Positions 1 to 7,295 of a DNA stretch of 26,964 nt are shown one piece after another. How positions within the stretch are numbered: the stretch's first letter is position 1; each line of letters begins with the position of its first letter. Source of the DNA: CAZYIW01 sp964647705 (GTDB lineage Bacteria > Pseudomonadota > Gammaproteobacteria > PS1 > Pseudothioglobaceae). The translations under genes and the position numbers were made by a program. Under the pieces are notes generated by a model. The model searched no databases. It saw only the letters and a program-made list of their open reading frames with translations, and had not been told where the DNA came from. The stretch lies in assembly GCA_964647705.1 (NCBI GenBank), contig CAZYIW010000015.1, forward strand, positions 1 to 26,964, given 5' to 3'.

Positions 1-10
1 GTATCATTGC

Positions 11-50
11 GGTCCTTGTCTGAGATTAAAGGTCCATGTCTGAAAATAAT
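11..50 (+). repeat. imperfect 20-base tandem repeat over the deaD start
   Basis: Two adjacent 20-base units, 11-30 and 31-50, both beginning GGTCC and sharing TGTCTGA, match at 16 of 20 positions by hand alignment. The second unit contains the deaD start codon; the first has TTG at the equivalent place, out of frame with deaD. It may be a small local duplication of the translation start region. Function unknown. Confidence 0.5.
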
Positions 51-1847
51 CTCCATAATCAACCACGACCCAAATTTAGTGATTTAGGCCTTTCTAACTC
101 AATTCTAAAAGAATTGGATTCTATTGGTTATGAAACCCCTTCTCCAATTCAAGAGCAATGCAATGCACACTTACTAAATGGTGAGGATATTATTGGCCAG
201 GCACAAACGGGAACAGGAAAAACAGCAGCCTTTGCTCTGCCTTTATTAGACAATATTGATTTAGCTCTAAAAGCACCGCAATTATTAATCTTGGCACCAA
301 CACGTGAGTTAGCAATTCAAGTATCAGAAGCTATTCAAACTTATGCTAGGGGAATGAAGGGCTTTCATGTGCTGCCAATCTATGGTGGACAATCATACGA
401 TATTCAATTGCGCCCACTAAAACGTGGTGTGCATTGCGTTGTTGGCACACCAGGTCACGTCATGGATCACATAAACCGGGGCACTTTAAAGCTTACAAAC
501 CTGACATCATTTGTTTTAGATGAAGCGGATGACATGTTAAAGATGGGCATTATTGATGACATCAAATGGGTGATGGAGCGCATCCCAGAAAAAAGACAAA
601 TTGCCTTATTCTCTGCAACAATGCCTAATGCAATCAAAAAAGTTGCTGAAGAGTTTCTACAACAACCAAAAATTGTAAAAATCAAAGCCAAAACAGAAAC
701 TGCGACCACTATTTCTCAAAAATACATGCTTGTTGATGCTAGACAAAAACTAGAAGCATTAACGCGCATCTTAGAGGTGACAAATTTTGATGCAATGATT
801 GTCTTTGTTCGCACCAAAACACTCACAGTAGAGCTAACTGAAAAACTATCAGCACGTGGTTTTTCAGCTGAAGCGATTAATGGTGATATTCAACAAAATC
901 AACGAGAGCGCATCATCAATAATTATAAAAAAGGCAAAATTGATATTCTTATTGCCACCGATGTCGCTGCTCGTGGCTTAGATGTTGAGCGTATCTCACA
1001 TGTGATGAATTATGACATTCCTCAAGATGCCGAATCATACGTACATCGTATTGGTCGTACAGGGCGTGCAGGACGATCGGGTGAGGCAATCTTATTCGTA
1101 TCACATCGTGAACGTCGCATGCTAAAAACCATTGAGCGAGTAACACGACAAAATATCGAGCCAATAGAGCTGCCAAGCGCCAAAACAATTAATACAAAAC
1201 GTATTGAGGCTTTTAAACAAAAAATCACAGAAACATTAACTAATCAAGATTTAAGTGTTTTTGAAAAAATAGTTAGTGAATTTCAACAGACCAATGAACG
1301 AGTTAGTCATCTAAAAATCGCTGCAGCATTAGCGCTCATCGCACAAGGGAGTGAGCCGTTATTGCTATCTGAAAAAGAACCTAATTTTGGTGAAAATCGA
1401 GCAGGTAGCGAAGAAAAAGTTATCCCTGTTAATGCAAATTCTTTAAAAGACTTTCCAAAAATTCCAATGAAACGCTATCGTCTTGAAGTTGGCAATAATA
1501 ATAATGTCAAACCTGGAAATATTCTTGGTGCCATTGCTAACGAAGCTGACATGAACAGTGAATACATTGGTTCGATTCAAATTTTTGAAAACTGTTCAAC
1601 TGTTGATCTGCCTGATGAAATGCCACAAGAAATTTTTGACATCTTGCAAAAAACTGTTATCAATGGCAAGCGCCTTAATATTGCCAAATTAACTGAGAAA
1701 AACAACAAAGTAAGCTTTAGCAAAGCAAAGCAAAAAAGAAAAAGAAATTTTGGTCGTGGTAAATTTTCCACAAATAATCGCAATAACAAACGTGACAATA
1801 GAAGAGATCATAATCGTAACAGAAAACCAAAATTTAGTCGTAAATAA
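36..1847 (+). CDS. deaD: DEAD-box ATP-dependent RNA helicase DeaD/CsdA
   Basis: Unwinds structured RNA with ATP in the cytoplasm; family members act in ribosome assembly and mRNA turnover, especially in the cold. All core motifs are visible: Q-motif region GYETPSPIQ (31-39), Walker A AQTGTGKT (56-63), PTREL (89-93), DEAD (162-165), SAT (193-195) and HRIGRTGR (337-344). A DbpA-type RNA-binding domain follows at about 478-552 and a Lys/Arg/Asn-rich tail at about 560-603, the architecture of DeaD rather than RhlE or SrmB. Its 603 residues are close to E. coli DeaD (about 629). The ATG start has only a weak, closely spaced AAAGG (28-32) before it, within a 20-base tandem repeat. The 35 bases upstream are too few to judge promoter or operon. 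Family assignment is secure. Confidence 0.96.
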   Translation: MSENNLHNQPRPKFSDLGLSNSILKELDSIGYETPSPIQEQCNAHLLNGEDIIGQAQTGTGKTAAFALPLLDNIDLALKAPQLLILAPTRELAIQVSEAIQTYARGMKGFHVLPIYGGQSYDIQLRPLKRGVHCVVGTPGHVMDHINRGTLKLTNLTSFVLDEADDMLKMGIIDDIKWVMERIPEKRQIALFSATMPNAIKKVAEEFLQQPKIVKIKAKTETATTISQKYMLVDARQKLEALTRILEVTNFDAMIVFVRTKTLTVELTEKLSARGFSAEAINGDIQQNQRERIINNYKKGKIDILIATDVAARGLDVERISHVMNYDIPQDAESYVHRIGRTGRAGRSGEAILFVSHRERRMLKTIERVTRQNIEPIELPSAKTINTKRIEAFKQKITETLTNQDLSVFEKIVSEFQQTNERVSHLKIAAALALIAQGSEPLLLSEKEPNFGENRAGSEEKVIPVNANSLKDFPKIPMKRYRLEVGNNNNVKPGNILGAIANEADMNSEYIGSIQIFENCSTVDLPDEMPQEIFDILQKTVINGKRLNIAKLTEKNNKVSFSKAKQKRKRNFGRGKFSTNNRNNKRDNRRDHNRNRKPKFSRK

Positions 1848-1860
1848 TCCTATATATTAA

Positions 1861-1956
1861 AGCGATTTATTTGAAGCCATGACACAAGTTGCACAAACTG
1901 GTAATGGCCCTACTGAACAAATTCCATCGATGGGCTGTTCAATCAAGTGGTTCTAA
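1861..1956 (+). pseudogene. C-terminal remnant of a thioredoxin-family protein gene
   Basis: Reading this frame gives 32 codons (SDLFEAM... ending in GCSIKWF and a stop), with an in-frame stop immediately upstream at 1858-1860 and no start with a ribosome site. The ending PSMGCSIKW strongly resembles the conserved C-terminal PS(I/M)GCNIKW block of a widespread bacterial thioredoxin-family/redoxin protein of about 190 residues, as I remember it. The rest of that protein, including the CXXC active site, is absent. I infer a deletion remnant. The alternative is chance resemblance in an intergenic stretch; a homology search would settle it. Confidence 0.5.
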
Positions 1957-1993
1957 ACAAGTAAGACTCTTTTTAGACGCATTCTATATCCTG

Positions 1994-2011
1994 AACGCAT
2001 CATTTTGCGTT
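1994..2011. repeat. 6-base perfect inverted repeat upstream of the aldehyde dehydrogenase gene
   Basis: AACGCA (1994-1999) and TGCGTT (2006-2011) are perfect inverted copies around a 6-base spacer, ending 34 bases before the aldehyde dehydrogenase start. No run of T follows, so it is not a typical intrinsic terminator; an operator or a 5'-leader hairpin is possible. Apart from this and the gene remnant, I see nothing in the 198-base gap 1848-2045; no convincing -35/-10 pair stands out. Confidence 0.3.
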
Positions 2012-2045
2012 ACTATGTGTGCATGTCTTACTAATATTTATTCAA

Positions 2046-3416
2046 ATGGGCTTTCAATCAATCAACCCCTTCACTGGTGATATCGTTAAACAAGTCGATT
2101 ATTGGCCTTGGGAGAGAACACAAAAAGCACTGGATTTGGCCGCAAAGGTGTGCCCTATTTGGCAAAAAACATCACTAACCGATAGACAAAAACACCTCTC
2201 TCAAGTGGCTAATTTGCTCAGAGAAAGAAAAGATGCTTTGGCGCTGATGATGACTCAAGAGATGGGAAAGCTTATCGGCGAGTCAGAAGCAGAAGTGGAA
2301 AAATGTGCCTGGGTCTGTGATTACTATGCAGAACACGGTGGGGAATTTTTAGCCGACGAGTTAATTGAATCAGATGCAGGTAAAAGCTATGTTACCTATC
2401 AACCATTGGGAACAGTGTTGGCTATCATGCCGTGGAATTTTCCACTGTGGCAAGTTTTTCGTTTTGCTGCACCAGCGCTTGTTGCAGGCAATACTGCTTT
2501 GCTCAAACACGCTTCAAATGTGCCTGATGCTGCGTTGGCCATTGAAAGGCTGTTTCTCGATGCTGGTTTACCTAAGGGCGTGTTCACTACATTGATGATC
2601 TCAAGTGGCGATGTGGCAAAGGTGATTGAAAATAATTGTGTCAACGCCATCACATTAACAGGCAGTGAAAATGCAGGCAGGCAGGTGGCCTCAACTGCAG
2701 GCAAAAATTTGAAAAAAACCGTACTTGAGCTGGGGGGCTCGGATGCGTTTATCGTTTTAAAAGACTGCGACCTTCAAAAAGCAGTCGAGATTGGGGTAAT
2801 GTCGAGATTTCTCAATGCTGGTCAAAGCTGTATTGCAGCCAAGCGTTTTATCGTTGTTGATGCTATTGCTAATCGTTTCGTCTCTGCTTTTAAAACAGCG
2901 GTTGAATCCTTAGTTGTTGGCGACCCGTCAAGTGCTGACACTACTTTAGCGCCAATGGTTTTAACTGAGCTAAGAGACGAGATACACCAACAAGTGCAAG
3001 ATTCAATTGCCAAAGGGGCTGTTGCAGTTTGTGGCTGTGAGCACTCTTCTGAGGCGCATGCCGGTTACATGCCCTCCATTATTGATCATGTTCAACCTGG
3101 TATGCGCGCATACAATGAAGAATTGTTTGGCCCCGTGGCCATAATCATCCGCGCCAAAGATGAAGATGATGCCGTTCGTATTGCCAATGATTCGTCTTTT
3201 GGCTTGGGAGGTAGTGTTTGGACACAAGATCTTGCTCGTGGAGAGCGTATCGCAAGGCAAATAGAATCAGGCGCGAGTTTTGTTAATGGCATTGTTAAAA
3301 GCGATCCTCGTTTACCATTTGGTGGGATAAAAAATTCTGGTTATGGGCGCGAGCTCTCAAAAATCGGCATGCTTGAATTCGTTAATACAAAAACCATTTG
3401 GATTGCATCTTTGTAA
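2046..3416 (+). CDS. sad: NAD(P)-dependent succinate-semialdehyde dehydrogenase, Sad/GabD type
   Basis: Oxidises an aldehyde, most likely succinate semialdehyde, to the acid with NAD(P). I chose the ATG at 2046 (456 residues) because the protein then begins with the family's INPFTG segment; an in-frame ATG at 2019 would add nine residues unlike family members. Visible aldehyde dehydrogenase features are PWNFP with the oxyanion Asn131, Lys154, general base Glu228 in LELGGSD, and catalytic Cys262 in AGQSCIAAKRF. Overall pattern and length match E. coli Sad (YneI, about 462 residues). Sample 60-base rows inside this gene counted by hand give 42-53% G+C, against 25-40% in rows from deaD, hinting at a different origin, though sbcB also has G+C-richer rows. 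No GABA transaminase lies beside it, so the true substrate is uncertain. Confidence 0.85.
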   Translation: MGFQSINPFTGDIVKQVDYWPWERTQKALDLAAKVCPIWQKTSLTDRQKHLSQVANLLRERKDALALMMTQEMGKLIGESEAEVEKCAWVCDYYAEHGGEFLADELIESDAGKSYVTYQPLGTVLAIMPWNFPLWQVFRFAAPALVAGNTALLKHASNVPDAALAIERLFLDAGLPKGVFTTLMISSGDVAKVIENNCVNAITLTGSENAGRQVASTAGKNLKKTVLELGGSDAFIVLKDCDLQKAVEIGVMSRFLNAGQSCIAAKRFIVVDAIANRFVSAFKTAVESLVVGDPSSADTTLAPMVLTELRDEIHQQVQDSIAKGAVAVCGCEHSSEAHAGYMPSIIDHVQPGMRAYNEELFGPVAIIIRAKDEDDAVRIANDSSFGLGGSVWTQDLARGERIARQIESGASFVNGIVKSDPRLPFGGIKNSGYGRELSKIGMLEFVNTKTIWIASL

Positions 3417-3501
3417 CAAATCATAATAATAGGTCTTAAACTACTATTAATTCAGTTAAAATGTCAATCGCTGGTAAAGAATACAGCTGTTATTTTGCTT
3501 G

Positions 3502-3572
3502 TTGTTAATAATTTACACAGGTGTTAAATACTCTGGTTTTTTCGGTATTTTTTAATTTTTCGAGGAAAAGAA
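3502..3572 (+). promoter_or_regulatory. candidate promoter and 5' leader of the cold-shock gene
   Basis: TTGTTA (3502-3507), 17 bases, then TAAATA (3525-3530) preceded by TG is the best sigma70-like pair I can find in the 156-base gap 3417-3572; the -10 match is weak. A T-rich leader follows, with a Shine-Dalgarno-like GAGGA ending about six bases before the ATG at 3573. Long structured leaders are usual for cold-induced csp genes, but I see no copy of the E. coli cold-box sequence. The promoter position is tentative. Confidence 0.3.
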
Positions 3573-3776
3573 ATGTCTGCAACAGGTAAAGTTAAATGGT
3601 TTGATGCAAAAAAAGGTTTTGGTTTTATTGAACAAGAAAGTGGTGATGACGTATTTGTTCACTTCAGTGTTATACAAGGAGGCGGCTTCAAAACACTTGA
3701 AGATGGCCAAGAAGTTGAATTTGAGGTAGAGGATGGTGCCAAAGGCCCACAAGCCACAAGTTGCACCCCGGTATAG
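3573..3776 (+). CDS. CspA-family cold-shock protein
   Basis: A 67-residue single-domain nucleic-acid chaperone that melts RNA secondary structure. The nucleic-acid-binding motifs are RNP1 KGFGFIE (14-20) and RNP2 VFVHFS (27-32); the fold begins with the usual GKVKWF (5-10). Length is typical (65-70). The last residues (ATSCTPV) include a cysteine where relatives usually have an AENV-like ending, a minor oddity. A good ribosome site (GAGGA) precedes the ATG and a strong intrinsic terminator follows, so it is probably transcribed alone. Which Csp paralogue it is, and whether it is cold-induced, cannot be read from sequence. Confidence 0.96.
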   Translation: MSATGKVKWFDAKKGFGFIEQESGDDVFVHFSVIQGGGFKTLEDGQEVEFEVEDGAKGPQATSCTPV

Positions 3777-3794
3777 TTTGAATTAAAACTGACA

Positions 3795-3820
3795 AAACCC
3801 AGCTTTCGCTGGGTTTTTTT
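3795..3820 (+). terminator. rho-independent terminator after the cold-shock gene
   Basis: A 9-base perfect stem, AAACCCAGC (3795-3803) with GCTGGGTTT (3808-3816), closes a four-base loop TTTC and runs into a T tract through 3820. It lies 18 bases after the csp stop codon and 33 bases before sbcB. It is the only clear intrinsic terminator in the window. Confidence 0.93.
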
Positions 3821-3852
3821 GTTTTAACAACTCAAGACAAGCAACATTAGCC

Positions 3853-5271
3853 ATGAAAACATTTTATTGGTATGACTACGAAACCTTCGGCATCAATTCA
3901 AGAACTGACCGTATTGCCCAATTTGCTGGTATTCGCACCGATGAAAATCTCAATGTGCTTGATGAACACATGTTTTATTGTAAGCCAACCTATGATTCAT
4001 TGCCCTCACCTGAGGCCTGTGCAGTTACTGGAATTAGCCCGCAATATTGTGAAAAACATGGCGATATTGAGCACCAATTTATCAATAAAATCAATCAACA
4101 GTTCTCTCAAGCCAGCACCTGTGTAGTGGGTTACAATTCGATTCGATTCGATGATGAATTTACCCGTCACGCTTTATTTAGGAATTTTCTAGATCCTTAT
4201 GCTTGGCATTGGCAAAATAACAATACGCGCTGGGATATTATCGATGTGGTTCGCCTTTGTTATGCTTTTAAAAAAAATGAAACGCTAAACTGGGTTTATA
4301 ACGATGAAGGCAATCCTGTCTTTAAATTAGACAAACTCGCCCCTGCCAATGGCATTGAACATGCCGATGCGCATGATGCTTTGGCTGATGTGCGTGCAAC
4401 TATTGGCATTGCCAAGATTATTAAAGACAAACAACCCAAGCTTTTCGACTATGCTTTTAGTCTTAGACAAAAAAATGAAGTTGAAAAAAAGATTCAGTTA
4501 TTTGAGCCGGTATTACATACCTCAAGCAAATACCCAGCCAAACTCTCATGTACTCGCCTGGTAGCGCCGATTGGCTATCACCCCAAATACCCTGACCGTG
4601 CTATTTTGTTTAATTTGGATCAAGATCCAGCGATTTTGTTAGCGTTAGCAACAGATGAGCTAAAAACATTATTATTCACCAAAAAATCTGAATTACCTGA
4701 AGGTGTAGAACGGCTGCAAATCAAAGAAATGGTCTTTAATAAAAGCCCTATGGTAACGCCTTATAGATCGGGGTTTCCTGCCGAGCATGTGATTGAACAA
4801 TTACAAATTGATATAAATCAGTGCATGAAACACTTGGCATTTATCAAAGAAAATCAAATTCAAATCTCTCAAGTGGTGCAAAAACTCTATGGTGATGATC
4901 AGCAGCTAGGAGCCTCTGGTGATGTTGATCAATCGCTCTACGAGGGTTTTATTGATAATGCAGACAGGCGTATTTGTAACCAGATACAAAATTTAAGTGA
5001 GAATGAGCTTGGCAATTTTTATCCAAAATTCAAAGATAAAAGACTGGGTCAGCTGTTAATGCATTTTAAAGCCAGAAACTACCCCAACAGTCTGTCTGAT
5101 GACGAAAAAGAGGACTGGTTTGAAATTGTACAAAGTAGAGTACAAACCGGTGATAACGGCTATCTGTCGATTGACGAGTATTACCAAAAATTGTCTGAGA
5201 TGCGTAAACAACATCCTGACAAAGCCAAGCTATGGAATGAACTTGAATCTTTTGCTGAGCGATTTTTGTAA
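3853..5271 (+). CDS. sbcB: exodeoxyribonuclease I (ExoI)
   Basis: Degrades single-stranded DNA processively from the 3' end in mismatch repair and recombination. Its 472 residues match E. coli ExoI (475). The DEDDh exonuclease residues are visible: Asp8 and Glu10 in YDYETFG, the Asp pair 100-101 in GYNSIRFDDEF, then His174 and Asp179 in AHDALADV. The segment DPYAWHWQ (114-121) and the HADAHDA region are diagnostic of SbcB rather than of DnaQ or RNase T. The ExoI SH3-like and C-terminal helical domains follow at about 200-470. The gene stands alone after the csp terminator, with no strong promoter seen in the 33 bases between them. Confidence 0.96.
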   Translation: MKTFYWYDYETFGINSRTDRIAQFAGIRTDENLNVLDEHMFYCKPTYDSLPSPEACAVTGISPQYCEKHGDIEHQFINKINQQFSQASTCVVGYNSIRFDDEFTRHALFRNFLDPYAWHWQNNNTRWDIIDVVRLCYAFKKNETLNWVYNDEGNPVFKLDKLAPANGIEHADAHDALADVRATIGIAKIIKDKQPKLFDYAFSLRQKNEVEKKIQLFEPVLHTSSKYPAKLSCTRLVAPIGYHPKYPDRAILFNLDQDPAILLALATDELKTLLFTKKSELPEGVERLQIKEMVFNKSPMVTPYRSGFPAEHVIEQLQIDINQCMKHLAFIKENQIQISQVVQKLYGDDQQLGASGDVDQSLYEGFIDNADRRICNQIQNLSENELGNFYPKFKDKRLGQLLMHFKARNYPNSLSDDEKEDWFEIVQSRVQTGDNGYLSIDEYYQKLSEMRKQHPDKAKLWNELESFAERFL

Positions 5272-5323
5272 AGCTTTATAAACCCTACTCCAAAAGGACA
5301 AACCAAATAAAATACTGCGTCAT

Positions 5324-5352
5324 TTGAGTAGTAGTATGAATTCAGGTATAAT
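5324..5352 (+). promoter_or_regulatory. sigma70 promoter for nth
   Basis: TTGAGT (5324-5329) and a perfect TATAAT (5347-5352) are separated by exactly 17 bases, the best -35/-10 pair in the window. Transcription would begin near 5359, about 26 bases before the nth ATG. An in-frame TTG at 5352 overlaps the -10 box and therefore cannot be the translation start. Confidence 0.8.
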
Positions 5353-5384
5353 TGCCGGTCAAAATAAATCCAGAGTTGAGAATA

Positions 5385-6017
5385 ATGAACGCTGAGACGC
5401 GAAAAGAGATGTTTGGGAGACTTTTAAAAAAGATTCCAAACCCAACCACTGAGTTAAATTATAACTCGCCCTTTGAACTACTAGTTGCGGTTACATTGTC
5501 TGCACAAGCAACGGACAAAAGTGTCAACAAAGTTACTGACATACTTTTTCCCATTGCTAACACGCCAGAGGCAATTTTCGAGTTGGGTGAGACCAAATTA
5601 AGAAACACAATCAAAACCATTGGTTTGTTTAACTCAAAAGCCAAGCATCTGATTCAAACCTGTAAAATTTTGATTGATAAATACAATTCTAAAGTACCAG
5701 AAACACGTAAAGAATTAGAAGCGTTACCGGGTGTTGGACGAAAAACTGCCAATGTTGTTCTCAATACTGCTTTTGGACATCCAACAATTGCTGTTGATAC
5801 ACACATCTATCGTGTTGCCAACCGTACTGCAATTGCCAGTGGTAAAACAGTGCTAGAGGTGGAAAAGAAGTTGGTTAAATTTATTCCTGAAGAATATCGG
5901 GTTCCCGCTCACCATCTGATGATTTTGCATGGTCGTTACACTTGTAAGGCCCGCTCACCACAATGCAGCGAATGTGTGTTGTTGGATCTTTGTGAATACG
6001 AAGAGAAGAATCTTTAA
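5385..6017 (+). CDS. nth: endonuclease III (DNA glycosylase/AP lyase)
   Basis: Base-excision repair enzyme that removes oxidised pyrimidines and cleaves abasic sites. Starting at the ATG at 5385 gives 210 residues, against 211 in E. coli. The helix-hairpin-helix segment LPGVGRKTANVV carries catalytic Lys120, and Asp138 lies in AVDTH. The [4Fe-4S] cluster ligands Cys187, Cys194, Cys197 and Cys203 have the canonical C-X6-C-X2-C-X5-C spacing. SAQATD (39-44) is also conserved. The start choice is fixed by family length and by the promoter overlapping the alternative upstream TTG. A DUF1841 gene follows after 31 bases, a neighbourhood I recall from other gammaproteobacteria. Confidence 0.97.
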   Translation: MNAETRKEMFGRLLKKIPNPTTELNYNSPFELLVAVTLSAQATDKSVNKVTDILFPIANTPEAIFELGETKLRNTIKTIGLFNSKAKHLIQTCKILIDKYNSKVPETRKELEALPGVGRKTANVVLNTAFGHPTIAVDTHIYRVANRTAIASGKTVLEVEKKLVKFIPEEYRVPAHHLMILHGRYTCKARSPQCSECVLLDLCEYEEKNL

Positions 6018-6030
6018 AATCCCTCAACCA

Positions 6031-6046
6031 CCTCTATAATTAGAGG
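6031..6046 (+). promoter_or_regulatory. hairpin over a TATAAT box and the ribosome site of the DUF1841 gene
   Basis: CCTCTA (6031-6036) and TAGAGG (6041-6046) form a perfect 6-base inverted repeat with loop TAAT. It contains TATAAT (6035-6040), and its right arm AGAGG is the only Shine-Dalgarno-like sequence before the ATG at 6049, only two bases away. As RNA from the nth promoter the stem would hide that site. If the TATAAT works as a -10 box, the transcript would be nearly leaderless. No good -35 is present. Function is inferred only. Confidence 0.4.
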
Positions 6047-6048
6047 TT

Positions 6049-6468
6049 ATGTTATACACACAAAACAGAACCGAACAACGCAGGTTTTTAGCCAATGCTT
6101 GGCAAAAATTTCTCGATAAAAAACCACTGGATCCATTAGAGGATCAACTAACTCGTGTCATTGAGATGCATCCAGAATACCATCAGCTTATTCAAAATAT
6201 TGAATCTGACTATTTTCCTGAGCAGGGCCAAGTCAATCCTTTTTTGCATATCAATTTACACCTTTCTCTGCGTGAACAACTTTCAATTAATCAGCCACCT
6301 GGTATTAAAGAGTATTATCAAAAAATCTTAAAAAAAACCCACGATTCACATGAAGCTGAACACCAAATGATGGATTGTATTGCACAGATGATCTTCTCCT
6401 CGCAAAAAAACAAAACACCCATGGATCACCAAGCTTATTTACAATGCCTTGAACGTTTATGTCAGTAG
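6049..6468 (+). CDS. DUF1841 family protein, function unknown
   Basis: A 139-residue soluble protein with no signal peptide or membrane segment. It matches the DUF1841 pattern: an N-terminal Q-(D/N)-R-X2-(Q/M)-R element (5-11), HPEYH (41-45), PEQGQVNPFLH (57-67) continuing into H71-LSLREQ, and DSHEAEHQMM (99-108). Histidines and acidic residues cluster in the conserved blocks (H41, H45, H67, H71, H101, E102, E104, H105), which could form a metal site; that is inference, as no activity is known to me. It lies 31 bases after nth and overlaps the fructosamine-kinase-like gene by 10 bases, so the two are probably translationally coupled. Confidence 0.85.
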   Translation: MLYTQNRTEQRRFLANAWQKFLDKKPLDPLEDQLTRVIEMHPEYHQLIQNIESDYFPEQGQVNPFLHINLHLSLREQLSINQPPGIKEYYQKILKKTHDSHEAEHQMMDCIAQMIFSSQKNKTPMDHQAYLQCLERLCQ

Positions 6469-7295
6469 AAAAATTTATCCAAAAGCATCTGGGTAAAAAC
6501 ATCAAAAGCGTTCATTCCATTGGCAGTAGTTTGTTTAGCGCAAACAAAGTAGTGCTTGAAGATGGCTCTAAAGTGTTCATCAAAACGCAACAAACACCCA
6601 ATCAATCACTAATCCAAGAAGCTTATGAATTAAATCTTTTAAGAGAAAGTGTCAATACGCCAAAGGTATTGGGTAGTTGTGAATATTCACTAATTTTGCA
6701 GTGGATTGAGTCTGGGGACAATCCATACGCACAATCTCAACTCGGCACTCAACTGGCAAACCTGCACCAAAACCATTCACAATATTTTGGTTTTGATTTT
6801 GATAACAAAATCGGTACAACACCACAGATCAATGCGGTTGGAAAAAGTGTTGAAGATTGGGCCGAATTTTATTGGCAGTACCGCTTAAAGTATCAAATTG
6901 ACTTGGGCTTAAAAAACCATCATCTGAGTCAAAGTGATTATGAAAGACTGTTAAAAATACAAACAGTGTTGCCGTCATTACTGACTAAAAATATTCGCCC
7001 ATCACTGCTTCATGGCGACTTATGGTCAGGCAATTTTTTAAGCTCAGAAAGCCAAACATATTTTATTGACACTGCCAGCTATTATGGACATCGAGAAGCC
7101 GATTTAGCGCTTACCTTTATGTTTGGTGGGTTTTCTAACGTGTTCTACCAAAGCTATGAAAAAGTTTATCCACTAGACTCCGGTTTTGAGAAACGAAAGC
7201 CCTTATATATGCTCTACCATTACCTCAATCATCTGAATTTGTTTGGAAGTGGCTATTATTCAGAGGTGATGGGTTGTGCGAAAAAGTTGGTCTAA
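6459..7295 (+). CDS. fructosamine kinase family protein (FN3K/YniA-like)
   Basis: Kinase-fold enzyme whose family phosphorylates ketoamine adducts formed when sugars glycate amines, making them fall off proteins. In its 278 residues the N-lobe has FIKTQ (40-44) with the ATP-binding Lys, and the catalytic loop LLHGDLWSGN (183-192) is diagnostic; the metal-binding Asp204 lies in IDTA, then YYGHREADLALT (208-219). Family members are usually about 285-290 residues, so it is complete. It starts inside the DUF1841 gene and ends tail-to-tail with hisH, the two stop codons sharing bases 7293-7294. The physiological substrate in bacteria is unsettled; ribulosamines or erythrulosamines are more likely than fructosamines. 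Confidence 0.9.
   Translation: MSVEKFIQKHLGKNIKSVHSIGSSLFSANKVVLEDGSKVFIKTQQTPNQSLIQEAYELNLLRESVNTPKVLGSCEYSLILQWIESGDNPYAQSQLGTQLANLHQNHSQYFGFDFDNKIGTTPQINAVGKSVEDWAEFYWQYRLKYQIDLGLKNHHLSQSDYERLLKIQTVLPSLLTKNIRPSLLHGDLWSGNFLSSESQTYFIDTASYYGHREADLALTFMFGGFSNVFYQSYEKVYPLDSGFEKRKPLYMLYHYLNHLNLFGSGYYSEVMGCAKKLV

Noticed and set aside
2019..2045. Upstream ATG of the aldehyde dehydrogenase
   Set aside because: It would add MHVLLIFIQ ahead of the family-like start; no ribosome site, and the ATG at 2046 gives the expected length.
1889..2080. 63-codon open frame in the gap after deaD
   Set aside because: It runs in a different frame over the thioredoxin-like remnant and the aldehyde dehydrogenase start, has no ribosome site, and its protein resembles nothing I know.
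5352..5384. Upstream TTG start for nth
   Set aside because: The TTG overlaps the -10 box of a good promoter, and the ATG at 5385 gives the canonical 210 residues.
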